From: Vigna angularis | Taxonomy: Eukaryota; Streptophyta; Magnoliopsida; Fabales; Fabaceae | NCBI RefSeq assembly: GCF_016808095.1 | Contig: NC_068970.1 | Location: 49,883,630 to 49,947,629, forward strand | Direction: 5' to 3' | Length of the DNA stretch: 64,000 nucleotides | Shown: positions 34,784 to 44,911 of the stretch, piece after piece | Position numbering within the stretch: position 1 is the stretch's first letter | Layout: each line of letters opens with the position of its first letter | Program-made: the position numbers and the translations under genes | The notes under the pieces: generated by a model | Databases searched by the model: none | What the model was told of the DNA's origin: nothing | The model's input: only the letters and a program-made list of their open reading frames with translations

Positions 34784-35907
34784 ATGGCTGAACCATCAAG
34801 AAGAAGAAGAAGAAGAAGCTATGGATCGGAAAGCACACCTCTTGCACGTGGTCCAAACATTCATGGGTGGATTTCCGATGATGGAAAGCATGACGAATAT
34901 CTACAAATGTGGAAAGAACGCAAGATTCTTCGTCAAAAATTTGTAGATCTCAATTGGTTCACCACACATCAATTTCAATTTTCTCAGCAATTGATTGAGC
35001 AAGGCGTCCAGCATCTAATGCAACTTCAAGGGTATTATTATCCAGATTTGGTAAGAGTATTCTACTACAATCTAAAATCCCAAAATGGTATTGTTTACAC
35101 TCGTGTAAAAGGGATAGATATCATTCTGGATAATGACATTTGGACAAATGTTGCTCATCTTCCCATTTTAGAAAATACCATGCATGTGCCAAATGACTTT
35201 GGTGATTTTAACAAAATTTTGGCATATCGTTCGTTCATGCGCAACCCTCAACAACCTCTACCAAATAGGCGATATCTTCTTGTAGGAAATCTTAGAATGG
35301 AGGAAAGGGTTCTTCATTATCTTATTGTATGGTTGTTGTGTCCAAGAGGCTCAAACCTAGCCCAATGCTTTGAAATTGATCTCATGATCATGTCTGCCAT
35401 TACTCAAAATATCAAAATCAATTGGGCAGATCTCATCTCCGACACTATTGTCCGGGCAAAGAGGTATGATAGAAGTCATCTTCCATATCCCCTCCTTATT
35501 TCCTTAATATGTGAGTTGATGTTACCGGAGAGAAACATCTCTCCGTCTTACGAAATCATAAAATTGAGGAATCAGCTTTGCATCAAATGGGCTTTATACG
35601 ACAAGGAAATCTGTTTGTCCGTGCTGAAGATGATATTGCACCAGAAGATGATGCTTCAGCTGAAGAAGATGAAGATATACCTATGCCTCATCCAACCAAT
35701 GTTGCTGGACCATCCCATCCTCCCCAAGAATATAGTCTAGAGAGTATATCTAGACAAATTGCAGATATGGCTTCTATGCAACAATCACGGATGGATGATA
35801 TGATGGCTTATCATGCTCTTAGATATGATGAAATTGATAATCATCTTAAGGAGATTGATGACAAACTGGCAAAACTCTATGTACCCGATAGCGATGATGA
35901 GCCCTAG
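34784..35907 (+). pseudogene. Third (env-position) ORF of the Sirevirus, frameshifted
   Basis: Starts MAEPSRRRRRRSYGSES at 34784. Contains LVRVFYYNLKSQNG, then ERVLHYLIVWLLCPRGSNLA and LPYPLLISLICE, which I read as the same plant transposon-protein type domain (PF20167-like) seen at 1966-2577. A frameshift near 35565-35580 moves the C-terminal part to another frame (to 35907). That part is acidic, then helical (SLESISRQIADMASMQQSRM), and ends DSDDEP. SIRE elements carry a third ORF here that was called env-like; I see no convincing signal peptide or transmembrane helix. The function is unknown. Confidence 0.7.
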
Positions 35908-36024
35908 GAAATTTATGTTGTTATTAGTATGTGCCCTTTATATTTCCTTGTATGCTTGCATCTTAATATTCAATAAAATGTATGTTGTCTTTTCTTATTC
36001 TTTCTATGCATACATGCTTTTATT

Positions 36025-36235
36025 AAGGGGGAGTATAATTTCTAATCAAATTAGGGGGAGCACTTCTACATCACTTTTTAATAATGATCAAAACGGGGGA
36101 GAAATATTTAAAGTCTTCAAATTATCTCTATGTTCATTAACAAATTATTTCTTCCTTAAGTTGTATTTCAAATACAGATTATTACCAAAAGCTTTAAAAC
36201 AAGAAGGTTTTGGTCATCATCAAAAAGGGGGAGAT
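36025..36235 (+). other. Repeated purine tracts and PPT of the Sirevirus
   Basis: AGGGGGAG-type motifs recur at about 36026, 36053, 36095 and 36226. The last (AAAAAGGGGGAGAT, 36222-36235) abuts the 3' LTR and is the primer for plus-strand DNA. Multiple PPT-like motifs are a known Sirevirus feature. Confidence 0.85.
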
Positions 36236-37368
36236 TGTTAGCAAAATGATGAAGATGAAGTTTTGATGATGTCCAAATCAAGTCAAGAACAATCAAGAAT
36301 GATCTTTGTAGATGATGTCCAAATCAAGTCAAGAACAATCAAGAATGATCTTTGTAGACTTGAAATATTTTGTAATAATTGTATGAACATAGGAAAATTA
36401 GTTGTTTCATGTATGTATTCAAAAGTGATGTAAAAATAAATCATAAGCAAAATTCTGTGCAGTGTTAATCGATTAACAAAGGGTGTTAATCGATTAACGT
36501 TAATCGATTAACAAGGGCTGTTAATCGATTGTTCCAGAGAGCCATGGAGAAGCCCAGCAGTACAGTGCTAATCGATTAACAGAGGGTGTTAATCGATTAG
36601 CGTTAATCGATTAACAAGGGCTGTTAATCGATTAACAAGGTGAACGTTTGAAAAACTAGCCGTTTTTAGAGCCGTTGAAGTATCCGTTGGATTGTTAATC
36701 GATTAACCACTGTAGCTAATCGATTAACACAGTCAGAAAGTCTAAAAGCGAAAATGGAGGAGCCTTTGGATGAGTCTATAAATAGACTCTCATTTTCTCT
36801 CAACTACAACTCTTCCCTTGTGCAAAAATCTCTGAACTCTTGTGAGAACTCTGTGAAATTGCTGAAGCTAAGGAAACTCTTGTCTGCAAAGTCCTGAAGT
36901 GGTACTGCGGTGACAGAGGAATAGCTTGATCATCCTTGGTGTGTCTGAGGAAGTGTCTGGAAGAGAATCATCCTTCGTGAAGCATTCGAAGGAGGTGATC
37001 ATCCTTTGTGAAGATTCAAAGGAGGTGTAAGTTCATCTCTTGTGGTTTCAAGAGAGGTGGTAATTTCTAAACTGTTACAAATTGTTTTTCTTTGTGACTA
37101 ATATTTGTAATAGTTTTGTGATAGTGAAAAAGGTTTATCTTGTTTGAGATAAGCGACTGGACGTAGGATCTTAGTGATCTGAACCAGGATAAAATACCTG
37201 TGTAATTTTTCTCTTTCCCTTACTCTTTTATTTACGTTTAATTATCTGCTTAGTAAGAAATTAAGAGAAAAAGATTAAAAAGGGATAATATTTGAATATA
37301 ACCAATTCACCCCCCCCCCCCTCTTGGTTTGTTCCCACGCTAACCATTCCGCTGCAGCCGCTCTAACA
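36236..37368 (+). repeat. 3' LTR of the Sirevirus
   Basis: 1133 bp and nearly identical to 28443-29572; the 3-bp length difference equals the longer C-run. Palindromes are at 36464-36728. Confidence 0.95.
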
Positions 37369-37713
37369 ATGGTCAGGTACAGATTTTAATTTTTTCAAAC
37401 GACCCTCTGCATGGCAATGGTCGAACCCAATCAAATTCAAATTTCTCATTCATTTAATCTTGTTCATTTTATTTGAAAAAAAAAAACAAAAGAAAAAAAT
37501 TTAATTCAAAAAAAAAATGAAAAAATTCCATGATTGATCCTGGTTCCTTTTCATTGAAATCCGAACGAAATTAATATTTCTATCTTTACTTATCTTTTAC
37601 TCTGATAATATGAAAACATTGTTTATCATATGATCTAGTAAAATCTAAGTAAAGAGGGGCAACACTCAATTTCGTCCGGGTTGATTAATAAATTTACTTT
37701 CATCAAAAAAACA

Positions 37714-37720
<7 letters not shown>

Positions 37721-37753
<33 letters not shown>
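37721..37753. repeat. (AT)n microsatellite
   Basis: About 16 AT units between the two copies of the duplicated PPT region. Confidence 0.9.
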
Positions 37754-37755
<2 letters not shown>

Positions 37756-37956
37756 CCTCATTCACTGCATCTGTAGCATTGGTGGACCTTCCACGAGGTT
37801 GTCACACTTCAATTTTCTCAGTTTTGTTTGTTTATTTTGTTCTCTGTTTGTTTCTTGTTTATCTTGAAATCCAGACGAAATTAGTATTTCTATCTTTACT
37901 TATCTTTTACTCTGATAATATGAAAACATTGTTTATCATATGATCTAGTAAAATCT

Positions 37957-37973
37957 AAGTAAAGAGGGGCAGC
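37957..37973 (+). other. Polypurine tract of the Ogre-type element
   Basis: AAGTAAAGAGGGGCAGC directly before the 3' LTR start TGTCAACACTC at 37974; the plus-strand priming site. Confidence 0.75.
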
Positions 37974-40900
37974 TGTCAACACTCAATTTCGTCCGGATTG
38001 ACTAAATATTTTTGTTTTATTGTTTTCTCCTCATAAAAAGAAAAATTGAAAAAAATGTATATATAAGAAAAAAAAAGAGTAAAAATAAAATAATAAGAAA
38101 AAAAAGGATGAAGCGTTCGTCCAAACAGTGACCGTTCGTCCTTCTTCACTGTTGATGTGGCCGCTCGTCCAAACTGTGCCCGTTCGTCCTTCCCCACTGT
38201 TGCTGTGACCGTTCGTCCTTCCTCACTGTTGCTGCGACCGTTCGCCCATAAGCGACTGCTTGAGCGTTCGGTCTTTCACACTTTGAGGACGTTCGGCAAT
38301 TCTCATGTTCAACCGTTCGGTCATCCTCAAGCGTTCACTATTCGGCCGTTCGGTCATTGTGTTAATTTAGGACGTTCGTCCTCTGTTTCGAACCGCTCGT
38401 CCTCGCCTTTATGCGAACGTTCGTCCTCTGTTTCCAACCGTTCGTCCTATGCCTATTTCGAACGTTCGTCCTCGCCTTTATCTGATTGTACGTCCTTGTC
38501 CGCTCGGTCAAACGTGATCAGCTTTCAAGCGTTCAACCTCAAAGACGTTAGGACGTTCGTCATCAACCGTTCGTCCTCCACCGTTCGGCCTATCAGTTTG
38601 ATCAGGCGTTCGTCCTAACAGTTCATCCGCTCGTCCTTTGCACTGTTCTACCGTTCGGTAATTCGGTGTGTTAGATCGTTCGTCCTCATCTTCAACCGTT
38701 CGGTCATAATGTTTTGATGAACGTTCGGGCTCAATGATATATGTCTTCAGCGTTCGGCGTTGGACGTTCGGCCGGTGTTCAGCAAATAGCCGTCGGTCAT
38801 GTTTGTGTTAGTGAACGTTCGGTCTTGTTTTGTATTAGTGAACGTTCGGTCTGGTTTTGTATTAGTGAGCGTTCGGTCTTGTTTTGGGTTAGTGAACGTA
38901 CGTTCGGTTTTGTGTTAGTGAACGTTCGGTTTTGAAGTTATTTATTCTCATTTGAACGTTCGGTCTTTATGTATGACTGATAAGCGTTCGGTTTTGGGCG
39001 TTCGTTATTGGTGTATGATTGATTTTGAGTGTTCGGTTTATATTGTTTAATGAGCGTTCGGTAATCACTTGAACATTCGGTCTTTCATTTCATGTTTGTT
39101 TTCAGCGTTGGTATTTCCTGCGTTTGTTTTTGAACGCTCGTTCTGTGCCTTGTACGACCGCTCGCCCAATTCCTTCCCTTTTCTACCACTCGTCCAGGGA
39201 AATTATTGGTTGGTGTGCGTGGTAATTCATTCACGTGGAAGCACATGGTTCAACTTTGGGCTGCTGCCACGTCCATAGGAAACGCCATATTCATTCTGTT
39301 CTTGGCTTGGAACGTGGTTTTCAATGGAGGAATGAAAAGAATGTTCGCTGATTTTTCATGGCAGAAGCACAAGGCCTTGTTGGAATAGGAAGCATTGATC
39401 ACGGACTTGCAGTAGCATGTCATGACCTATACCATTCTAAAGCTGCATGCACAAGGCATGTACATTCAGGAAAATCCAGCAAAGAGTGCACACGGTGATG
39501 AGTAAATGGAGAGTTCTATTCTTCATAAAGTGAAGCAAGCATGGCACGGCAAAATGGCTGGAGGTAAAGAAGGAAGACTGTCACGGCCTGCACCAGCTCG
39601 GGACAGCAGCAGCTCACTCATTCCGTTCAGCAGCTGTGAAACGTCCGTCCAATCCAGCAGCTGCCACGGTCCACCATCCAGCAGTTGAGAAGCTCACGGC
39701 CTGCAGCAACAAATTCCATCCAGCTTGAGACGCACATGGCAGCAAAACAAAGGGCATGGTAGCACGTGAAGATGGTAAGAAGCATGCAGAAAAATAGTGT
39801 AAGTGCACTGGGAAGGAGGTGCTGCCACGTGAAAGTGAGCTGGAGGCACATTGAAGTAATGGCTTTCTTTGAATAAAGAAAGAGCAGCTGCTATGTTTTG
39901 TTTGTATTCACTTTTGTTTGGTTTGGTGAGCATGTGACGGACAACAGGGCCACTAAGGAAAAGCAGTCAGAAGTTGGCAGCATTAGAGTCACCAAACGGA
40001 CAAATCTTTGGAAGTGGACTGAGCACAATGTTTCTTTCTTTCAAATAATTCACAGGAAGAATACAATTTTTATTGGAAAAGGGGGCCACCATGTTTAATT
40101 TGAAGAATGAGGTCAAAGGAAATTGGCAACATATATTTTCTTTTTGATAAGTGGAGTGCCAAGAGGGGTCAGCAAAAAAACCAGGTGAATAAACAGATAC
40201 TCATATGTTGAGTGGAGCACAACGGATGGACTATCCCATGTACTAGACGGCAGAGTATGGCATTGAGGGTGCTGTCCAACTAAGCACAAAGAATGAATTT
40301 AGAAGCATCAGCACGCATGAAAGGAGAGGTGGTGCGCTGATGTAGGGGGCCATTTCCTTCTGTTGAAGAGAGAGGCTTGGAAGGAAACTCCAGGGTTCAG
40401 TAGGAGCAGCTGCAGAAATGGAAGTATGTCACAGCCAAGTGCACAAAAGGAAGTGAATGCCGTAAACTTGAACCATGAAACTCTTCCTGCACCTCCTCCT
40501 CTTCTTCTGCTTCCTTCAAGCAGCAGTTCCCATTGGTCCACTGTCCTCAAATGGGTCTCAACCGGTGCCCCAACCTCACGGCCAACCCCTATCATCACCT
40601 TGTTTTTTCTGCATTTTGATCACCAAGTGTTAATAACCACAGTCAACACCTCTGAGCATTTTTCTCCACCTTCACACCTAATCATCAATCTTCACCCTTA
40701 CCTCACGGCCATTCCCCCAATCTTCATCATCTTAACATCATCTTCAACACCTCATGACCACAACCATTTTTCCTTTCTCACTACCAACTCTGTTATCTTC
40801 AACGCCGGTGATCATCTCCAAGACCCCGGGAACACCTGCACATCCCTTCCCTCTTCGTTTTCACCTCACAACCAACTTCATCATCTTCTTCCACAACATC

Positions 40901-43063
40901 AGCAACAACAACATTCCCTATTCATCTCAAACGCCCGCCACTACTAGAAACGGCCATCCTCCATATTCACACACAGCCAATATCATCACCTTCATTTCCA
41001 ACACGCCTCACGGCCATCCTTATACCATTTCATGGCAGCACCTTAGTCTTCCTCTATTTCCTCCGTTTTCATCATCCTAACAAACAGAAAACCAAATTTG
41101 AGTGTCATCGGAGACTCTGCCTCAGCCTTTACCTGTCGCCCCTGATCCAAACCCGAACCACCATCCTTTACCTCCGCGTATGTCTATCGCGACCTTCATC
41201 AACAGCACACTTCAGATCCGGTCACCGTCGTTCTCCGCCTTTGCCATCTTCGTCGGCAACTTCAGTTATGGAGGGCGTCGCCGCCTCTACCTCGTAGCCG
41301 CCGTCTTCTTCTCTCCTAGGTCAATACCCGCCACCACGAGCTCCAGCGTCGATCATCTGATTCACCAACCTGCTACCGTGATATCCACTCCGCCAACCCC
41401 TCGCCAGCCGTCACCAGTGCCTTCCCTATCGCGAGCCACGCCGCGGTGGCCATGGAAGAAAGAGTCTCCCCACGCTGTGGCTGCCAAGTCTAGGAAGAAG
41501 GGAATTTGCTTCCTTTGGTCTCAGTCAGGATTGAGAAAAACCCTGAAGAAGAGTTTGGGCTTGGAGCCCGTTTTGGTTTCTTAATAAAAATAATAAAAAA
41601 AAATAATAAAAACAGCTTTCTCCTTCACGCAGTCCCCGGTTTTCATCTTTACACCTCCTTCCATTTGGGTTTAAACCCATCAATTTCTGCAAACAAATAT
41701 AAAAAAGCATTTGGGCCGGACAACTAGATACTCAATGCACCTCCAGTTTTATCTTGACATCCCTGGCGGATACAAAGACAAAAGAGGGGATTTTGGCCCA
41801 AACAGAGGAGCTTCAATTTCACATGTCACTCCTGGTTTTATCTCTACATCTCTGATTTGTTTCTCTTGTTTTATTTTTTTCACGCTTCAGTTTCTTATAA
41901 TTTTATTATTATTTGTTTGGTCATTTAATTTTTATTGTGTAATCCCCTTGTAAAATAACCCCCATCCCTCTGTACTGTATTTTGTATTATTTATTTGTTA
42001 AACACTGCACACACTCACTTTTTTTTATATAATTGAACAAAAATCACAAAAATAAGTAAATAAAATAATAATAATAATGAATTTGACAAAATCACAAAAA
42101 TACGTTTTAAAGGTTTAGGCACATGTGTGATCGCACGCATCGTCCTTGTGCCAAAAACCTTTTCTTTTTCTTCTAAAATTACCAAAAATATGTTTTAAAG
42201 GTTTAGGCACATGTGTGATCACACGCATCGTCCTTGTGCCAAAAACCTTTTCTCTTTCTTCAAAAAAATGCTAAAAATATGTTTCAAAGGTTTAGGCACA
42301 TGTGTGATCGCATGCATCGTCCTTGTGCTAAAAACCTTTTCTCTCTTTTCAATAAAATTACAAAAAATATGTTTTAAAGGATTAGGCACATGTGTGATCG
42401 CACGCATCATCCTTGTGCTAAAAACCTTTTCATTCTCCTAAATTAAAATACCAAAAACATATAAAAAAAAATCTTCAAAAACTAAAAACATCTATTTTTC
42501 AAATTCAAACAATATCGCCTTGTCAGAACTACGTGATCCTTGATTCTCCATCAAAAGTGGAGATACGTAGGAGCAAGGCCAGTCCTTGTCAGGCTCACTC
42601 TCCCAAAAATCCAAATTTATCCATAATCATTTTCTCAAACAATTTTCAAACAAATTTTCAAACAGTTTCTAAAAGAACTACGGAACCCTGATTTCTCATT
42701 CTTAATGAGAATACGTAGGAGCAAGGTCAATCCTTGTCGGGCCCAAAAAACTAAAAAATATATGTTGTTTCTTTAGAATCTTATTTTAGGGGATAGTTAA
42801 ACATTTTGAAAACCACATCATATTCGCATATTTAGTTAAATGTACTGCCTTAGGGCAGGCGTTGTAGGGTGCTGATACCTTCCCTACACGTAACCGACTC
42901 CCGAACCAAGAATCTGGTTCAATTTGACTATGCCTTATCATTTTATGGTTTTTCCGTAGTTTTCCAGAATAAACTATGGTGGCGACTCCAAAATCTCTTT
43001 TCAATATTTATAAATCTTTTTTTTTTATTGGATCGTCGTCCCGTCGCGATTCCGGTTGCGACA
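37974..43063 (+). repeat. 3' LTR of the Ogre-type element
   Basis: 5090 bp, nearly the same as 4411-9413, with a low percentage of scattered substitutions by eye (for example CTGTTGCTG/CTGTTGATG near the start). The 86-90-bp tandem array has four units here (42104-42435) against three. It ends GGTTGCGACA, followed by target duplication ATAGT. Confidence 0.93.
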
Positions 43064-43068
43064 ATAGT

Positions 43069-43960
43069 CTTTTTCAATAGATTGTTAACCAAGAGTACAA
43101 GACAGTTTAAAAGTTATGTTATATATGTTCAGATCCTGATTCTATTTGCATGTTTCCTTATTTCCTTAATTTGTTTAGTTTCCTTAGATAGCTTGGTCAT
43201 AATTCCTGAACATTTATGTGTAGAAATAACTCAGCAAAACACAAGAAATCATTTTTCCTTTCATCTCAATAGATCCAATCACTTCTTCACTATCAAAAAA
43301 TTATTGTTTTTAAAAGAAAGGAAATGATTGATTATATTATTTAAGGAGCAAGACATTTTCCCAACAACCACGACTATGCTTCAGTCCACAAACTAAAAAT
43401 AATGATAAGTATTGGCCAAAAGAATTCAAGGTTCATTCCATTTCCTAATCTGCCCATCATAACAAGTAGTTACTATTTATGTTGACAACAAAAACTGGAA
43501 ACAATAACTGATCCTCCTCAATTGTTCAAGGTGAAATTAGGTGAGCCAAGTCACAATAGGATCGTGATGTTTGGGTTGATATTAAGTAGAAAGAGTTATC
43601 CTCACTATCAGTTATAGCGTACTGGTAAGCACCCTCCCACAAAATTGACATTCACATACTGTCATATGCTTTTCCAACATATTCTCATATCCAAACCTTC
43701 TACAATTAACCTGGCAATCTCCTAATTCTAACACTAACATTCCATAACATAGTATCCTACAAAGATTTCAGTAGAAAGAGAGGAATAAAATAGATGAACC
43801 GAATCCCTGAAACTGTTCTCACTAGCCCTACTATAATTGTTTCTCTTTCTATTAACCCTATTCTCTAACTCCAACACCACAGTAAACAATGAAATAAACA
43901 ATAAGGCTTATCTTTCGTTTCTAACAATAACTTTAAGCGAGTATAAGCGAAGTGATGGGC
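43069..43960 (-). other. Right half of the MEKK1-carrying element, intron-like part
   Basis: AT-rich sequence between the Ogre and the MEKK1 exon. On the - strand it lies downstream of exon 43975 and so corresponds to intron sequence of the captured gene. No further exon could be read. Confidence 0.4.
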
Positions 43961-43974
43961 TCAAAAGCACTTAC

Positions 43975-44370
43975 TCAGAAATCCCTTCATAGACATAACC
44001 AAACGAACCACGCCCCAAAAGCTCACCCTTCTGCCAGTTACCCGCGGTAATCACATGCTTGATTCTCCCATTAGGAGATATATTACTAGAATTAGGACCC
44101 GTGGTAGTGCTAGAAGAATCATCTTCGTTCAAAGTAGAAAACCCAGAAAACTCATCCACAATATCTGCAATCCTCGCCGCGTTTTCCTCCTCTTCTCTCT
44201 CCACCCTCACTCCACCAACTTCTCCTTCTTCCTCATCCTCCTAATCCTTTTCTTCTCCGTCCTCATCTTCATCAGAAGCACTCAACTCCACGTAAGTCTC
44301 CTTCCCTCCCTCCGGCGCAAAATCCCGCAACAAATCCCTTGTCGAACACCTGTAGCCTCTAGATTGGCCT
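43975..44370 (-). pseudogene. MEKK1-like MAPKKK, N-terminal exon fragment
   Basis: Reads on the - strand GYRCSTRDLLRDF, PEGGKETYVELSASDEDED, a TAG stop near 44241, then ADIVDEFSGFSTLNEDDSSS and ISPNGRIKHVITAGNWQKG followed by LLGRGSFGYVYEGIS. This is the pre-kinase linker and the glycine-rich ATP loop (GxGxFGxV) of plant MEKK1/MAPKKK1, a kinase of the immune MEKK1-MKK1/2-MPK4 cascade. The exon ends at 43975 with the donor TGA|GTAAGTG, as in intact genes. Downstream kinase exons are found at 3480-3732 across the Ogre. It is a captured fragment, not a working gene. Confidence 0.85.
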
Positions 44371-44389
44371 CACCCTGCGATAGTGGAAG

Positions 44390-44505
44390 CCCTGGTCAGG
44401 TCGCCACAACACTATTGTCACGCCGCCACAACACTATCGTCATGCCGCCACAGAATCGTCGTCACGCCGCCACAACATTGTCGACACGCCGCCACAGCAA
44501 CCACG
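44390..44505. repeat. Short minisatellite CGCCGCCACAACACTATCGTC
   Basis: About four to five units of 25-26 bp inside the MEKK1-carrying element. Confidence 0.75.
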
Positions 44506-44911
44506 TCAAGAAACACCTTCCAACAGCTCCCTCACAACAATGTAATCCGTGAATGACCACCCTCCTCACCGGCACTCTCCTCACGTTGACACAGCGATTG
44601 AAGAAAAGAGAGTTAGGGTTCTGAACAAGGGAGTAGGTGAAGTCTGCGATGCTTGGGGTAGAGGGAAAGAGGAAGACTTGGGGGAAGTTGCGCGAAAACA
44701 ATTTCGGAGAATGGGTTAGGGAAATCCCAAATTCGCATTTCATTGGGTAGATGCTTATACCGACGTTCGTAATCCTTCGGTAAATTTACTGCGCCATTAT
44801 CGACGTTCATAATTCTTCGGTAATCACCACTTCAACATGCCCTTCGGTAATGACTTCGGTAAACTGATATTATCGACGACAAAAAGGTCGTCGGTATTTG
44901 GCCTTCGGTAA

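Larger units (their letters stand above)
28443..37368 (+). mobile_element. Sirevirus (SIRE-type Ty1/copia) retrotransposon
   Basis: 8926 bp with LTRs 28443-29572 and 36236-37368 (TGTTAGC...CTCTRACA) and 5-bp target duplication ATGGT (28438-28442 and 37369-37373). PBS TGGTATCAGAGC matches initiator tRNA-Met. Order: gag, pol (protease, integrase, RT, RNase H), third ORF, repeated AGGGGGAG purine motifs, 3' LTR. This order, the large Gag with two zinc knuckles and the third ORF are Sirevirus traits. By eye the LTRs differ at about four bases plus a C-run (9 against 12), so insertion is recent. A stop in integrase and a frameshift in the third ORF make this copy defective. Confidence 0.95.
22185..37430. 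repeat. Ogre 3' UTR tandem array (about 50-bp monomer), split into three parts
   Basis: Monomer core: CTCGGCCATCTGCAAGATAA then TGGTCGAAAGCACTTTT and a T-rich spacer. About 10 copies lie at 22185-22660, 8-9 at 28028-28442, and one or two worn copies (GACCCTCTGCATGGCAATGGTCG) at 37369-37430. The gaps are the CACTA element (22661-28027) and the Sirevirus (28443-37368). Rejoining the flanks of each insert, minus one target duplication, restores a monomer. Variable tandem repeats in the 3' UTR are established for Ogre elements and have been linked to satellite birth. Confidence 0.9.
37554..38005 (+). repeat. Direct duplication across the Ogre PPT/LTR junction
   Basis: 37554-37692 and 37864-38005 share the same path: GAAATCCRAACGAAATTA, CTCTGATAATATG, AAATCTAAGTAAAGAGGGGC and then the first LTR bases AACACTCAATTTCGTCCGG. 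The first copy lacks the six bases AGCTGT at the junction and diverges after about 30 bp of LTR sequence. Confidence 0.85.
4411..43063 (+). mobile_element. Giant Ogre/Tat-type Ty3/gypsy retrotransposon, non-autonomous, with nested insertions
   Basis: The element is bounded by near-identical 5-kb LTRs (4411-9413 and 37974-43063) that begin TGTCAACACTC and end GGTTGCGACA. The 5-bp target duplication ATAGT is at 4406-4410 and 43064-43068. The PBS TGGCGACTCCACTGGGGA is 2 nt after the 5' LTR. A purine tract precedes the 3' LTR. The span is 38.65 kb; subtracting the CACTA (5.37 kb) and Sirevirus (8.93 kb) leaves about 24 kb, the size known for Ogre elements. The interior has a broken Ogre ORF1, an antisense homeodomain gene, several tandem arrays, and no gag, protease, RT, RNase H or integrase that I can find. 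It was probably mobilised by proteins from another Ogre. High LTR identity indicates a recent insertion. Confidence 0.9.
3094..44911. mobile_element. Gene-carrying DNA transposon with CTTCGGTAA repeats, split by the Ogre element
   Basis: The left end has TTACCGAAGGCCA at 3094 and the right end TGGCCTTCGGTAA ending at 44911, 13-bp inverted repeats flanked by TTA on both sides. Subterminal copies of CTTCGGTAAT and CGTCGGTAAA fill 3094-3330 and 44755-44911. Removing the Ogre leaves about 3.2 kb. The interior carries exons of a MEKK1-like kinase, all on the - strand and collinear on both sides of the Ogre, which shows the halves belong together. No transposase is visible, so it is non-autonomous. 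A TTA duplication would fit PIF/Harbinger, but subterminal repeats of this kind are also common in CACTA elements, so the superfamily is open. The right flank does not continue the Athila-like sequence of the left flank, so one end may be rearranged. Confidence 0.55.

Noticed and set aside
34784..35740. Third ORF of the Sirevirus as a true envelope glycoprotein
   Set aside because: No signal peptide, clear transmembrane helix or cleavage site is visible; the pattern fits a plant transposon-protein domain better.
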